The position numbers and the translations under genes are program-made. From Desulfosarcinaceae bacterium (GTDB lineage: Bacteria; Desulfobacterota; Desulfobacteria; Desulfobacterales; Desulfosarcinaceae), in NCBI GenBank assembly GCA_030066015.1, contig JASJCL010000026.1, positions 1 to 55,079 of the forward strand: a stretch of DNA of 55,079 nucleotides. Reading direction: 5' to 3'. Below the pieces are notes generated by a model that was given only the letters and a program-made list of their open reading frames with translations, made no database searches and was not told the DNA's origin. Every line of letters begins with the position of its first letter. Within the stretch, counting starts at the first letter, position 1. This document shows positions 1 to 8,017 of the stretch, in pieces.

Positions 1-1256
1 TCGGGTAGGTTGTCCAACTGGACCAGCCGCAAGCCGGTCTCCGTATAGATCTGCTGGGCAAGGGGATCCAGATCGCCTTCGGCCAGTGCCGCGCTGAACG
101 CAGGCGCATAGAGGGATAGACGGCTGTTGCGGAAGAAGGCCTCCACCGCCGGTGGAATGGCGGTCGCAGCCGTTCGGGTTGGCTTCGCGGCGGTAGCAAA
201 AGCCGCGGCGCTCATCGGCGGTTCGGCGCCGGGCGCCGTCAGCGCAGCGGGCGCAACGCCGGGCAGCGGGGCGACGGTCGCGGCCGTAGGCGGCCGGGAT
301 GTCTCACCCGGGCGTGCCTGTAGAAAACGTCCGGCACCGATGAGCACACAGAGGCAGAGGGCTGCCGCCAGCGCCGGTTGCCAGAAAGGTCGACGATTCA
401 CCGCGTTCCCATTGAGATCGGCGTGGGCCAATCCCAGCATCCTGCGGTCGATGGTCTGGCGATTCTGGAGACAGGCCACATAGAGCGCACGATCCATGAG
501 GCGGTTGACGGCCCGAAAGTTGCCCCGCGTCAGCCGGTGGATGCGACCAAAGGCGGCGCGTGTCAGGGCCAGGCCACCGCTGCTGCCGGCCATGTTGAGT
601 TTGAAATGGATGTAGTTCTTCAACTCGTCACGACCCAGCGGGCGGACCTCTTTCTGGATGATGATCCGGCTCTTGAGCTGGCGCAGTTCATGGCTGTCCA
701 GGCGCTGCATCAGTTCCGGCTGCCCCACGAGCAGGATCTGCACCAGTTTCTGCTGCCCCGCCTCGAGATTGGAAATCATGCGCACCAGTTCGAGACTCTG
801 GGGAGAGAGGTTCTGGGCGTCATCGATAACGATGGTGCAGTTCTTCTGCTGCTGATTCTGCGATAGCAAAAACTCGTTGAGGCGGGCCATCTCGGAGCTG
901 AGGACGGGCGCCCCCGGCGATGGGTCGCTGTCGGTCAGCAGGCCGAAGTCGCGATTGATCTCGCGCAGCAGCTCGGCATCCTGCAGGGCCGTGTGGAAGA
1001 CGAGCGCGGTGGCCGTCCCCTCCGTCTCGAGCATGGCGATGATGCGCCGGCTGATGGTGGTCTTTCCCAGGCCGATGTCGCCGGTGAGCACCATGAAGCC
1101 TTTGCGGGTGTTGACCCCGTGAACGATCTCGGCGATGACCTGATTAATATGCTCGGAGAAGTAAAAATTCTCATCGTCGGGTGCCACGGGAAAGGGATTG
1201 GTCCGCAGGCCGAAGTGGCGAAGATAGCTGTTGCCGGAATCTGATTGCACGTTCAT
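1..1256 (-). CDS. MshM/ExeA-type AAA ATPase, C-terminus cut by window edge
   Basis: The reading frame begins at an ATG whose bases overlap the stop of the preceding gene (ATGA) and stays open to the left edge, giving at least 418 codons; the C-terminus is missing. Residues 1-67 read like the ExeA/GspA family, with YLRHFGL and NPFPVAPD followed by a Walker A (GDIGLGKTT, about 59-67). A Walker B (VIDDAQ) lies near residue 142. After the roughly 270-residue ATPase part comes one transmembrane helix (just after NRRPFWQP) and an Ala/Pro/Thr-rich periplasmic linker leading to a C-terminal domain that is only partly present. ExeA/MshM ATPases are membrane-anchored proteins thought to help secretins assemble through peptidoglycan. 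The adjacent secretin, TPR protein and pilin genes make MshM the best match. The family call is firm; the mshM assignment is inferred from context. Confidence 0.85.
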   Translation of the reverse strand, partial: MNVQSDSGNSYLRHFGLRTNPFPVAPDDENFYFSEHINQVIAEIVHGVNTRKGFMVLTGDIGLGKTTISRRIIAMLETEGTATALVFHTALQDAELLREINRDFGLLTDSDPSPGAPVLSSEMARLNEFLLSQNQQQKNCTIVIDDAQNLSPQSLELVRMISNLEAGQQKLVQILLVGQPELMQRLDSHELRQLKSRIIIQKEVRPLGRDELKNYIHFKLNMAGSSGGLALTRAAFGRIHRLTRGNFRAVNRLMDRALYVACLQNRQTIDRRMLGLAHADLNGNAVNRRPFWQPALAAALCLCVLIGAGRFLQARPGETSRPPTAATVAPLPGVAPAALTAPGAEPPMSAAAFATAAKPTRTAATAIPPAVEAFFRNSRLSLYAPAFSAALAEGDLDPLAQQIYTETGLRLVQLDNLP

Positions 1257-1765
1257 AGTTGCCAGTTTCCAATCATGTGATGGCCGTCCGATGCCGGTCG
1301 GCCGGTGAAGCTGCCCCGTGCCGGATCTTCGGCACCGTCCACCTGCCGGTCGATGCGGGCAAAGGTGCGCGCCGTAAGTCCGAACACCACCATGCGCCCG
1401 GGCAGCAGCAGCAAAAACAGCCGCTCATCCCTGCGCCCGATGCGCGCCACACGTGGCGCGAATGAGAGGCGCCGTGCCCGCCGCAGGGAGATCAGACCCT
1501 CCCGTTGCAGACGCGCCTGCAGTTCGCGCATGTACACCGCGTGGTTGCTACCGTCGAACACTGGCCAGCGCCCTCCCCTGGCCGCGTAAGTTTGGCCCAG
1601 CCGCCGCCACTCGAAAAGGACCTCCCTGATCAGGCGGTTCTCTATGCTGCGGTGAATCAGGGCGAGCCCAAACCAGATCGACATCAGGGCCACCCCCAAC
1701 GCGACGATGGCCATCGCCCAGCGCTCGGCCCCCTTTGGCGATAGCAAGCGTGTTGCCGACGGCAT
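1253..1765 (-). CDS. Single-pass membrane protein of the MSHA-type pilus locus, unknown function
   Basis: This 170-residue protein has a short cytoplasmic N-terminus, one hydrophobic helix at about 17-36 and an Arg-rich extracytoplasmic part (eight or more Arg between 85 and 120). I recognise no catalytic motif. It sits three bases after the TPR protein and overlaps the ExeA-like ATPase gene by four bases, so it is almost certainly co-translated and part of the pilus or secretion machine. A GAGGG sequence lies directly before the start. By position and topology it could be an MshF-like accessory inner-membrane protein, but sequence support for that is weak. Confidence 0.75.
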   Translation of the reverse strand: MPSATRLLSPKGAERWAMAIVALGVALMSIWFGLALIHRSIENRLIREVLFEWRRLGQTYAARGGRWPVFDGSNHAVYMRELQARLQREGLISLRRARRLSFAPRVARIGRRDERLFLLLLPGRMVVFGLTARTFARIDRQVDGAEDPARGSFTGRPASDGHHMIGNWQL

Positions 1766-1768
1766 CCC

Positions 1769-2977
1769 TCAGTTCAACCGGCGGCGCATGGCGGCCAACG
1801 CCTCGTCTTCGGGGAACCGTTCCGCCAAGCGGGCCATGCGCTGACGCGCCGCTTCAAGCCGCCCTGTGTTGGCCTCTACCACCACCATGTTCGTCTGTGC
1901 GTCACGATCGCTCGCATCCAGTGCCAGCACCTCGCTGAGGAGCGCCTCCGCTGCCGCAAAATCCTTGGCCTGCAGCCGGCGGTAGGCCTTGAGTTTGAGA
2001 AGATAGGGGTGGCGCTGGCCCTTGGCGTCCGCGAAATCGCCCAAGAGACGTTCGGTTGTCCGGGCGTCACCGTCGGTAAGGGCGGTCTGAAGTCGATTCA
2101 CCAGCCGCGTATACCGCGGAATGGCCTTGCGCGTGAACGGCGGTGCCACATGGGTTTCCGGGGCGGTCGCGGGGGCTAGTTCGGGAGCGGCCGGTGACGG
2201 CGCCAGCCCGCTGAAATGGTCGGCGGAGATGGCTGGAACCGCTGCAAGGGTGTGCGTCGGTGTCCAATCCCCGTGGGGCGCGCTGGCGGCCGGCGAGATG
2301 CCGACCGGGTAAGCCGGCCCAGCCGACGGCGCGGTGGTCACCGCTTGAAATTGCGCTGCGTCGGCGGCCGGCTGCGGGGGTGTTTCCGGAGCAAAGGCCA
2401 TGTGAGCGGCGATCGGTTCCCCATCGCCGCCAATGAAGCCGCCCTGGCTGCGCGCCTCGGGAGCCATTGCTGCCGGCGCGAAGGCCGGCGCCGCAGCTGC
2501 CGATGGCAGCTGCCAGCCCTCAACGCCTGTTACGTCCGGCCCTGCCTCGCTCAGCTGCGCCATCGTCTCCGTTGGCGGCGGCGGTACCTCGGGGCCCGTG
2601 AAGACGGGGGCATCGGCAATCGGTGTCGCATCGATGGGCGCGGCGGGATCGCCAATGGCCGCTTCCGATTGACGCATGTCCGGCGGCGGCGGAACCGTCT
2701 GGGCGGCATCTGCGCTGGCCACCGGAACGGTCACCGTCTCGGCCACCGCCAGGACGTCGGGATTCAATCGGGCCGAGCGCTGCAGGTACCGCAGACCGGA
2801 GACCAAACCATACCCCAGACCAAAGACCAGCGCGGTCAGCAGGACAACGCTCACCGGCGACATGAGGACGGTTCTCAGGGCGTAGACATTGCGGCGCGGG
2901 CGCGCTGCGTCCTCACCCGCTTCCGACCCCTCGGGGGAGTGGTTGAGCTTCTGCAGGGTCTCGAAAATGACACTCAT
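1769..2977 (-). CDS. MshN-like TPR protein with N-terminal membrane anchor
   Basis: 402 residues. A cytoplasmic N-terminus (MSVIFETLQKLNHSPE) resembles the start of GspB/MshN-type proteins. It is followed by one membrane helix (about 40-62), a roughly 200-residue linker very rich in Ala, Pro and acidic residues, and a C-terminal alpha-helical part (about 285-402) with the spacing of tetratricopeptide repeats (for example AKDFAAAEALLSEVLALDASD). MshN-like proteins work with the ExeA/MshM ATPase and the secretin in MSHA pilus assembly. The gene lies directly downstream of the secretin and upstream of the 170-residue membrane protein. The linker drifts strongly in composition, so only the anchor and TPR ends should be expected to align with relatives. 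Confidence 0.78.
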   Translation of the reverse strand: MSVIFETLQKLNHSPEGSEAGEDAARPRRNVYALRTVLMSPVSVVLLTALVFGLGYGLVSGLRYLQRSARLNPDVLAVAETVTVPVASADAAQTVPPPPDMRQSEAAIGDPAAPIDATPIADAPVFTGPEVPPPPTETMAQLSEAGPDVTGVEGWQLPSAAAAPAFAPAAMAPEARSQGGFIGGDGEPIAAHMAFAPETPPQPAADAAQFQAVTTAPSAGPAYPVGISPAASAPHGDWTPTHTLAAVPAISADHFSGLAPSPAAPELAPATAPETHVAPPFTRKAIPRYTRLVNRLQTALTDGDARTTERLLGDFADAKGQRHPYLLKLKAYRRLQAKDFAAAEALLSEVLALDASDRDAQTNMVVVEANTGRLEAARQRMARLAERFPEDEALAAMRRRLN

Positions 2978-2987
2978 CTTATGAGCC

Positions 2988-4496
2988 TCATACCAGGTTC
3001 ACACTCAGGATGATCACCAGTTCACGGGTCTGTTCCCGGCTCAGTTCATTCTTAAAGAGATACCCCAGGACCGGAATGGCGGAGAGAAAGGGCACGCCCC
3101 GGTCGTCGGTTACGGTCTCCTGGTCGATGAGACCGCCCAGGATCACCACGTCGCCATCGTGAAGGTCGATGGTCGTGCTCAGCTCTTTGATGCGCACCTC
3201 GGGTAGGGAGATGCTCTGCCCGTCACCAACGGATTCGGGTTCCAGACTTTCCTGGTCCACATCGCTTTTGATGGGGTTGATCATAAGGGAGATGTGTCCA
3301 TTGTCCTCAATGAAGGGCACGACCCCCAGGATCAGGCCATCGAAGACGGTGGAGACCTCCACTTCGGTGGTAGTGTCACTGTCGGTGGCCGTGTTGGTGG
3401 TGGTGGTTTCGACGCTTTTTTTGTAGGTGAAGGAGGTTCCCACGCTGATCATGGCCGGTTTGCCGTGCTTGGAGCGGATACTGGGATTGGAGACGACCTT
3501 GGCGTCCCCAAAGGAGTTGAGGGCGTTAACGGCCGACCCCAGAGACCACTCGCCGCTTTGGCCGGTGAGGATCATTCCGTTGCCCAAGGACCAGGAGGCG
3601 CTGTTGAGCAGCGTGGCCCCATCGCTCAGATTGCGCAACGCTTCCCAATTGATGCCGTATTGGTATTCATCGGACAGGGCCACCTCGATGATGCGCGCCT
3701 CGATCTGGATCTGGCGGCCCAGGGTCTCCTTAAAGTGCTGGACCAGGCGCGCCACGCTGCGAACCACGTGGGGCGAATCCTTCACGTAGAGGCTGCCCGC
3801 CATGCGGTTGAGGGCGTAGCGACCCCCCTTGGAGAGCACCGGTTTGAGCATGGTCTCGAGGGTGTCGTAGGGGTTGGACTTGGCCCCCCCCGTGCCGGAT
3901 AGTTTGAAGCTGCCCGCCAGGCCGGTGGCGGTGTCGGTCTCCCCCGCACCGAGGACGTCGCCCCCCATATCGAAGCTGGTGTTGACGATGGTGTCCAGAA
4001 AATTGAGGCGGAAGATCTGCTCCTGAAAGGGTTTGACACGGATAATGCGCCCCTCGATCTCATGGTAGAGATCGTAGGCCGCTAAAATCTCCTGCAGGAC
4101 GGTGGAGGCGGACACCTCGCGAAAATTGAGGGTCAGGCGTCGTTCGGTGATCGGCACCTGGGGGTCGATGATGACGTTCATGTCCACCGCTTCGGCCAAG
4201 GCATAGAGAACGATCTGCAGCTCCTCGTCCACCACCGCGAAGGAGACCTTCTGATCCGCCAGGGGATCGTAGACCGGCATGATGGGTGCCAACGCAACCG
4301 CCTGCGGCCGGTCCTGGGATTCCAGTTGCCGGCGGCGGCTGGCCTGGGCCTGGCCCAGCTGCTGGGAAGCGGTCTCGATCTGGGCGGGAATCTCCTCCGG
4401 CGCGTGGGTTTTGGGGTGCAGCAGGGAAGCGGGACCGTAGGAGCAGCCTCCAGCCAGAACGGACAGGGTCAACAGCCACAGCGCAACAGGCTTCAT
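2988..4496 (-). CDS. mshL: MshL-type secretin, outer-membrane pore lipoprotein
   Basis: 502 residues, beginning with a lipoprotein signal peptide whose lipobox LAGGC places the lipid-modified Cys at residue 18. The N-terminal half holds small secretin/STN-like domains (VSFAVVDEELQIVLYALAEAVDMNVIID as the STN-type start). The C-terminal half is the secretin pore domain, with the characteristic VPFLSAIPVLGYLFKNE close to the end and an internal Thr-rich loop (TTTTNTATDSDTTTEVEV). Secretins of this family form the outer-membrane ring through which MSHA-type pili pass. The length fits MshL rather than the longer PilQ or GspD. A GAGGAG ribosome-binding site precedes the ATG, and the stop of the previous gene lies immediately upstream. 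Confidence 0.92.
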   Translation of the reverse strand: MKPVALWLLTLSVLAGGCSYGPASLLHPKTHAPEEIPAQIETASQQLGQAQASRRRQLESQDRPQAVALAPIMPVYDPLADQKVSFAVVDEELQIVLYALAEAVDMNVIIDPQVPITERRLTLNFREVSASTVLQEILAAYDLYHEIEGRIIRVKPFQEQIFRLNFLDTIVNTSFDMGGDVLGAGETDTATGLAGSFKLSGTGGAKSNPYDTLETMLKPVLSKGGRYALNRMAGSLYVKDSPHVVRSVARLVQHFKETLGRQIQIEARIIEVALSDEYQYGINWEALRNLSDGATLLNSASWSLGNGMILTGQSGEWSLGSAVNALNSFGDAKVVSNPSIRSKHGKPAMISVGTSFTYKKSVETTTTNTATDSDTTTEVEVSTVFDGLILGVVPFIEDNGHISLMINPIKSDVDQESLEPESVGDGQSISLPEVRIKELSTTIDLHDGDVVILGGLIDQETVTDDRGVPFLSAIPVLGYLFKNELSREQTRELVIILSVNLV

Positions 4497-5078
4497 CTAT
4501 AGCTCCTCATGGGTCGGCGCTACCGGCCCGCGGGCCTCCGGGGAGGCGTCGCGGCCGAGCGGGGGTTCCTGCAGGTAGATCCAGCGCTTCAGCGGCGTCT
4601 TCTCGATCAGCACGCGTTCGGGCTCGATGGCCAGAATGCGGCCGCCATCGGGAAGCTCGGCGCCCTGGGCGAAGAGCTCTCCATCCAGCAGACAGAGGCG
4701 CCGCGACCCCGCTGCAAGGGCGAAGGAGAGGGTGTAGTCGAACTGAACCGGTGCCGACACCACGCCCGATCGGCCGGCGTCGTCCCGACGATATCCAGTG
4801 GCCACCGGGATATACCCGAAGAGGCCCAATTCCGGTCCTTTGGCCCCCACCGCATGGGGATAGGCGAGGCGGTTGAGCCGCTGGTTCAGCGCCGCCATCT
4901 CCTGTTGAACCGCCTCATCGGGGACGGCGATGTCGGGAAGCGCCGGCAGCGGCCGGGTACCGGCGCTCTGGCGCTGCTGCCAGGGGCTCCAGAGGGAATA
5001 GCCCACAACAGCGCTGAGCGCGAGACCGATCAAGAAAAGGGCTATCAGGCCGTCACTTTTCGGAGAGAAGAGCCGCAT
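4497..5078 (-). CDS. MshK-like single-pass inner-membrane protein
   Basis: 193 residues: a short cytoplasmic tail, one hydrophobic helix at about 11-30, then a periplasmic region. The region at about 120-170 (LCLLDGELFAQGAELPDGGRILAIEPERVLIE) has the beta-strand pattern of PilP/GspC/MshK-type HR domains, which link the inner-membrane platform to the secretin. The start codon overlaps the stop of the upstream PilM/PilN-like gene by one base, and the stop abuts the secretin start, so the three are translationally coupled. Position just before the secretin is where mshK lies in Vibrio MSHA loci. Assignment rests on topology and order more than on sequence identity. Confidence 0.68.
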   Translation of the reverse strand: MRLFSPKSDGLIALFLIGLALSAVVGYSLWSPWQQRQSAGTRPLPALPDIAVPDEAVQQEMAALNQRLNRLAYPHAVGAKGPELGLFGYIPVATGYRRDDAGRSGVVSAPVQFDYTLSFALAAGSRRLCLLDGELFAQGAELPDGGRILAIEPERVLIEKTPLKRWIYLQEPPLGRDASPEARGPVAPTHEEL

Positions 5079-6370
5079 CAGAGAGACCTCGTCAACTGCA
5101 CTCGGAACTGGGAGTGGCGGATCTGGGTATCGAATTGATCCATCGCGATCGTGTACCGTCGCGATTGAAGCAGCCGCAGAAAGCGCTGGTAACTGGCATG
5201 GGCGTCCTGAAAGGGCGCCTCGATGCGGCCCGTCACCGACACGGTGAGCCCCTGGGGTTCATAGCGCGCATCCAGGTCCACCAGCTGCATACCGCGACCG
5301 ACGGCGCGGGAGAGATCCCGCAGGACCTCGCAGAGGCCGGGCGTTCGCAGGTTCTTGTCGAGCGTTTTGGCAAAGGCCAGGGGCGCCTCGTAGTTGCGCA
5401 GGGCCGGCGGCGCCGGCAAGGCGGCCAAGGTTTTGGTGAGCGTGGCCTGGTGTTGCTGGATCTGGCGGCCAAGTGCCGTCTGCCGGCCATGGTGATGAAT
5501 GCCGCCGGCGGCCAAGAGCAGCGCCAGCAGCAGCGCCGCCAGGTTGAGGGGCAGGGCCAGCCGGTTGGCCAAGAGCATGCACCGCTCCATGGGTGTGGCC
5601 AAGGTGGCACCCAAAGGTAGTTTGGCGACCTGTTTAAACAGGGCCAGCGGATGGGTTTCGCCATCCCAGAGGAGCGTTTCGGGCACCAGGTGGGTCACGG
5701 CCAAGCCGTTCTCCGAGGTCCAGGGCGGCGCCTGAGCCGCATCGACCCAGTCGAGCAGGCAGGCCCTTTCAATGGAGATCCGGTGTTCGTCGGCGGCTTC
5801 GCTGAGTTCGGCGGCGATCCGTTCCCAGAGGGTGGTGCGCTGCTCCAGGCTGTCGTCATAGGCGACATAGCGGTTGGCCATATAGATCCGCCGGCGGGTC
5901 CCCAAAATGAGATCCACGAAGCGCCCGTGCTGGAACAGCAGGGCCACCGGCTGCCGCGCGGCCACCCTTTTGAGGGTCTGGTAGAGCAGCGCCGTCAATG
6001 GATAGAGGGCGATGCTGTGCGCGCTCTCCCGCAATTGCTCGCGGTACTGGAGATAGATCCGGGTCGGAACCGCCGTGAAGAGGATGCTGGTGGTGTTGCG
6101 CCCCAGCTTCTTCTTCCAATGGCTGATGACGGTCACCGGCTCGTCGAACTCGCCGGCCTCCTGCAGCCGGCGGGCCACCAGGAGCTCGACATACCGCGGT
6201 TCGGCCTCCACGATCATGGAGCGCGCCATACTGCCCTGAAGATCGGAGATCAACACATAGTCCCCGGCCACGTCGCGCAGATCGGGCACCTGGGTGAGTT
6301 GCGGCCCCTGGCGCCGGTAGAGCAGCCCATCCAGCTCGACGACGACCTGTTGTTTGCCCAAGCCCATCAT
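5078..6370 (-). CDS. MshI-like PilM/PilN (GspL-like) platform protein
   Basis: 430 residues. The N-terminal part of about 270 residues looks like a degenerate actin-like PilM/GspL cytoplasmic domain (LLFQHGRFVDLILGTRRRIYMANRYV resembles the PilM core). It is followed by one membrane helix (about 275-295, LALPLNLAALLLALLLAAGG), a coiled-coil stretch and a periplasmic ferredoxin-like PilN/GspL domain (about 340-430). In MSHA systems MshI is the PilM-like component; here it appears fused to a PilN-like part, as GspL is in type II secretion. The protein probably forms the inner-membrane assembly platform with the next gene. The start overlaps the stop of the upstream gene by four bases. Confidence 0.72.
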   Translation of the reverse strand: MMGLGKQQVVVELDGLLYRRQGPQLTQVPDLRDVAGDYVLISDLQGSMARSMIVEAEPRYVELLVARRLQEAGEFDEPVTVISHWKKKLGRNTTSILFTAVPTRIYLQYREQLRESAHSIALYPLTALLYQTLKRVAARQPVALLFQHGRFVDLILGTRRRIYMANRYVAYDDSLEQRTTLWERIAAELSEAADEHRISIERACLLDWVDAAQAPPWTSENGLAVTHLVPETLLWDGETHPLALFKQVAKLPLGATLATPMERCMLLANRLALPLNLAALLLALLLAAGGIHHHGRQTALGRQIQQHQATLTKTLAALPAPPALRNYEAPLAFAKTLDKNLRTPGLCEVLRDLSRAVGRGMQLVDLDARYEPQGLTVSVTGRIEAPFQDAHASYQRFLRLLQSRRYTIAMDQFDTQIRHSQFRVQLTRSL

Positions 6371-6867
6371 CGTTGCCTCGCCAGAAAGGTGCCCTTGAGT
6401 TTCAGAAAAAGATCCCCGGCGGTGTCGCTGTCCTGGCCCGCTTCAGCCGCCGACCCATCGGCGGCGTCCGCCCCCTCCGCGGCGATGTGTTGGCCTGCCA
6501 GATGAATCTTCATATGATCCGGCTGGAAGTAGTAGTAGGGCGTACTGGTGCACTGCCGCAGTATTTCTATCAGCGCCGGGAAGCGCAGCGGGGCCTCCAG
6601 GTTGACCTCGTAACGCGTCCAGTTGGATGGCAGCAGGCCGAGGTTCTCGGCGCCGTTGGCGAAGCGGTTGACCTGCTCGATCACCTTGACCTTGTGCTGC
6701 AGTTCGGCGATTTGACGGCGAACAAAGGCCTGCCGGAACTGAATCCGCTCGAGCTGGTCGCGCTGGGTGCGGTGGTCGTGAGCGGCATTGAGGTAGAAGT
6801 GGGCGGCGCCGCCCAGAAGAAGGAGGGCCAGTAGGGACCAGAGCGCCTGTCGTTTGAATAGCGTCAT
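6367..6867 (-). CDS. MshJ/PilO-like inner-membrane protein
   Basis: 166 residues with the layout of PilO/GspM/MshJ: a basic cytoplasmic start, one transmembrane helix (about 10-27), a charged coiled coil (about 30-68, HRTQRDQLERIQFRQAFVR and onward) and a periplasmic alpha/beta domain (LRFPALIEILRQCTSTPYYY). A spacer rich in Ala, Glu and Asp follows at about 130-150. PilO-type proteins dimerise with PilN to couple the pilin-extracting platform to the secretin. The gene is the first after the pilin and overlaps the PilM/PilN-like gene, consistent with co-expression. Confidence 0.7.
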   Translation of the reverse strand: MTLFKRQALWSLLALLLLGGAAHFYLNAAHDHRTQRDQLERIQFRQAFVRRQIAELQHKVKVIEQVNRFANGAENLGLLPSNWTRYEVNLEAPLRFPALIEILRQCTSTPYYYFQPDHMKIHLAGQHIAAEGADAADGSAAEAGQDSDTAGDLFLKLKGTFLARQR

Positions 6868-6967
6868 TTAAGGGATCACCAGTGTCGGAGCAAAGGGCAC
6901 GGATCTCGGCGGACGCGCCACGTTCAGCTGGGGTGGCGACCCCGCGAGGCCGAAAAGCGGGCCCGAT

Positions 6968-7606
6968 TTAGAACTGCAGCTTCAGAATCATGGCGTCGTT
7001 GCCGTCTGGGGCCTGGGTCGCTGACGGCCAGGCGAGAATGTTGGGGGCTCCCGGCCCGTGGTTGTCGGTGTATTGAATGTCGCCAGTAAGCCCATCCGCG
7101 CTGCCATCCACCAGCCGGTCGATGGCCAGCCCCAAGTCGTTCGGAATGCCGGTGACGCGAATGAAATTGCCCAGGGAGGCTTTCCAATCAAAGGCGATCG
7201 TGAGGGTGCGTTGGGCGCCCGTCGAGTCGGTATAGGTCCGCTGGAGAACGGAACCGGTGGATCCCTGGCTGGGCGGTGTGAGGCCGACGTTGGTGAGCTG
7301 GGAGGTGATGTTGGCCGCGGTGGTGCCGTCGTTGCTGTGTCCGTCGCGGGTGCCGGCATTGTTGGGATCGTTGGAATCCGCCAGGATCCATCCCGTGCGG
7401 TCGTAGTAGTTGTTGAAGGCGATCTGCCACTCGCGGACGAATTCCGAATAGAGCTTCTTCTGCTCGGCGCTGCGGACGATGTCTTTGCCCTTGACCACCG
7501 CCCCGATGATGATGCCGATGATGATCAATACGATGGCCATCTCGATGAGGGTGAAGCCCCGGTCGTCGTGGAGTCGCTGGCGCAGCGTGTGGTGAAGTGG
7601 ACCCAT
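6968..7606 (-). CDS. Type IV prepilin (MshA-like major pilin candidate)
   Basis: The ATG at 7606 is chosen because it is preceded by an AGGAAAGGAAGG purine tract; the 212-residue product starts with a short basic leader. The prepilin peptidase site is plain: DDRG|FTLIE, with cleavage between Gly17 and Phe18 and the conserved Glu at +5 (Glu22), followed by the hydrophobic assembly helix MAIVLIIIGIIIGAVVKG. The mature protein is about 195 residues and lacks an obvious C-terminal disulfide pair. It is the promoter-proximal gene of the locus, separated from the PilO-like gene by 100 bp containing GC-rich inverted repeats, an arrangement that would allow more pilin than machinery. No prepilin peptidase, PilB/MshE or PilC/MshG is in the window; they may lie past the left edge. 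Confidence 0.92.
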   Translation of the reverse strand: MGPLHHTLRQRLHDDRGFTLIEMAIVLIIIGIIIGAVVKGKDIVRSAEQKKLYSEFVREWQIAFNNYYDRTGWILADSNDPNNAGTRDGHSNDGTTAANITSQLTNVGLTPPSQGSTGSVLQRTYTDSTGAQRTLTIAFDWKASLGNFIRVTGIPNDLGLAIDRLVDGSADGLTGDIQYTDNHGPGAPNILAWPSATQAPDGNDAMILKLQF

Positions 7607-7747
7607 CTTTTCCTTCCTTTCCTGTGGGGCGTTCGCCCTTTCGCGGTGGTGGGCCATGTCACCCCATGCGGTGACCTGACCTCACGGTTGGATGCCGTCG
7701 GAGCTGCCGGGCTGTCACTGCTCACGGCAGTCTCCGAGCCCTGCATA

Positions 7748-7763
7748 TGCAGCATCCATACCA
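7748..7763 (-). promoter_or_regulatory. Sigma-54 (-24/-12) promoter candidate for the pilin operon
   Basis: Read on the minus strand the site is TGGTATGGATGCTGCA. It matches the sigma-54 consensus TGGYAYRNNNNTTGCW except for the first T of TTGC and keeps the essential GG-N10-GC spacing. A start near 7738 would leave a leader of about 130 nt before the prepilin ATG. Sigma-54 control of major pilin genes by PilR-type activators is well known in other bacteria. Confidence 0.6.
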
Positions 7764-7809
7764 GCTCTAAGAACCCCTTATTAATGGGCTTTTTGGGAGG
7801 CCAACGGGG

Positions 7810-7844
7810 ATCTGCCGGTGGGGAGTGTCAATATTCCGGCAGAT
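7810..7844. promoter_or_regulatory. Inverted repeat upstream of the pilin promoter, possible activator site
   Basis: Perfect 9-bp arms ATCTGCCGG and CCGGCAGAT are separated by 17 bp. The element lies about 50-80 bp upstream of the proposed -24 box of the pilin promoter. It has no T-tract on either strand, so it is unlikely to be an intrinsic terminator. An enhancer site for a sigma-54 activator is a reasonable guess. Confidence 0.4.
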
Positions 7845-8017
7845 GGGTTGGTTGAATCGTTAAATCGTCGACTCGTTGATTGGGGGGCAGATCGCTGCGG
7901 CGCTCATTCGCCCTGCGAATGGAGGAAGCAACGCGTCAGGCCATCATCGACGGGAGGGCAAGGCCTCTTAGACGGCGTTGTGCGGCGGGCGGGGCCTGGT
8001 GTGGCTGCGGGCCGTCA

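Larger units (their letters stand above)
7607..8017. other. Intergenic region between the response regulator gene and the pilin gene
   Basis: About 410 bp without a convincing gene. It holds the pilin leader, the -24/-12 candidate at 7748-7763 and the inverted repeat at 7810-7844. I see no clear terminator for the upstream two-component operon. Confidence 0.6.

Noticed and set aside
7741-7752. Perfect 12-bp palindrome CTGCATATGCAG
   Set aside because: It overlaps the -12 end of the proposed pilin promoter; short palindromes of this size arise by chance, and I cannot separate it from the promoter.
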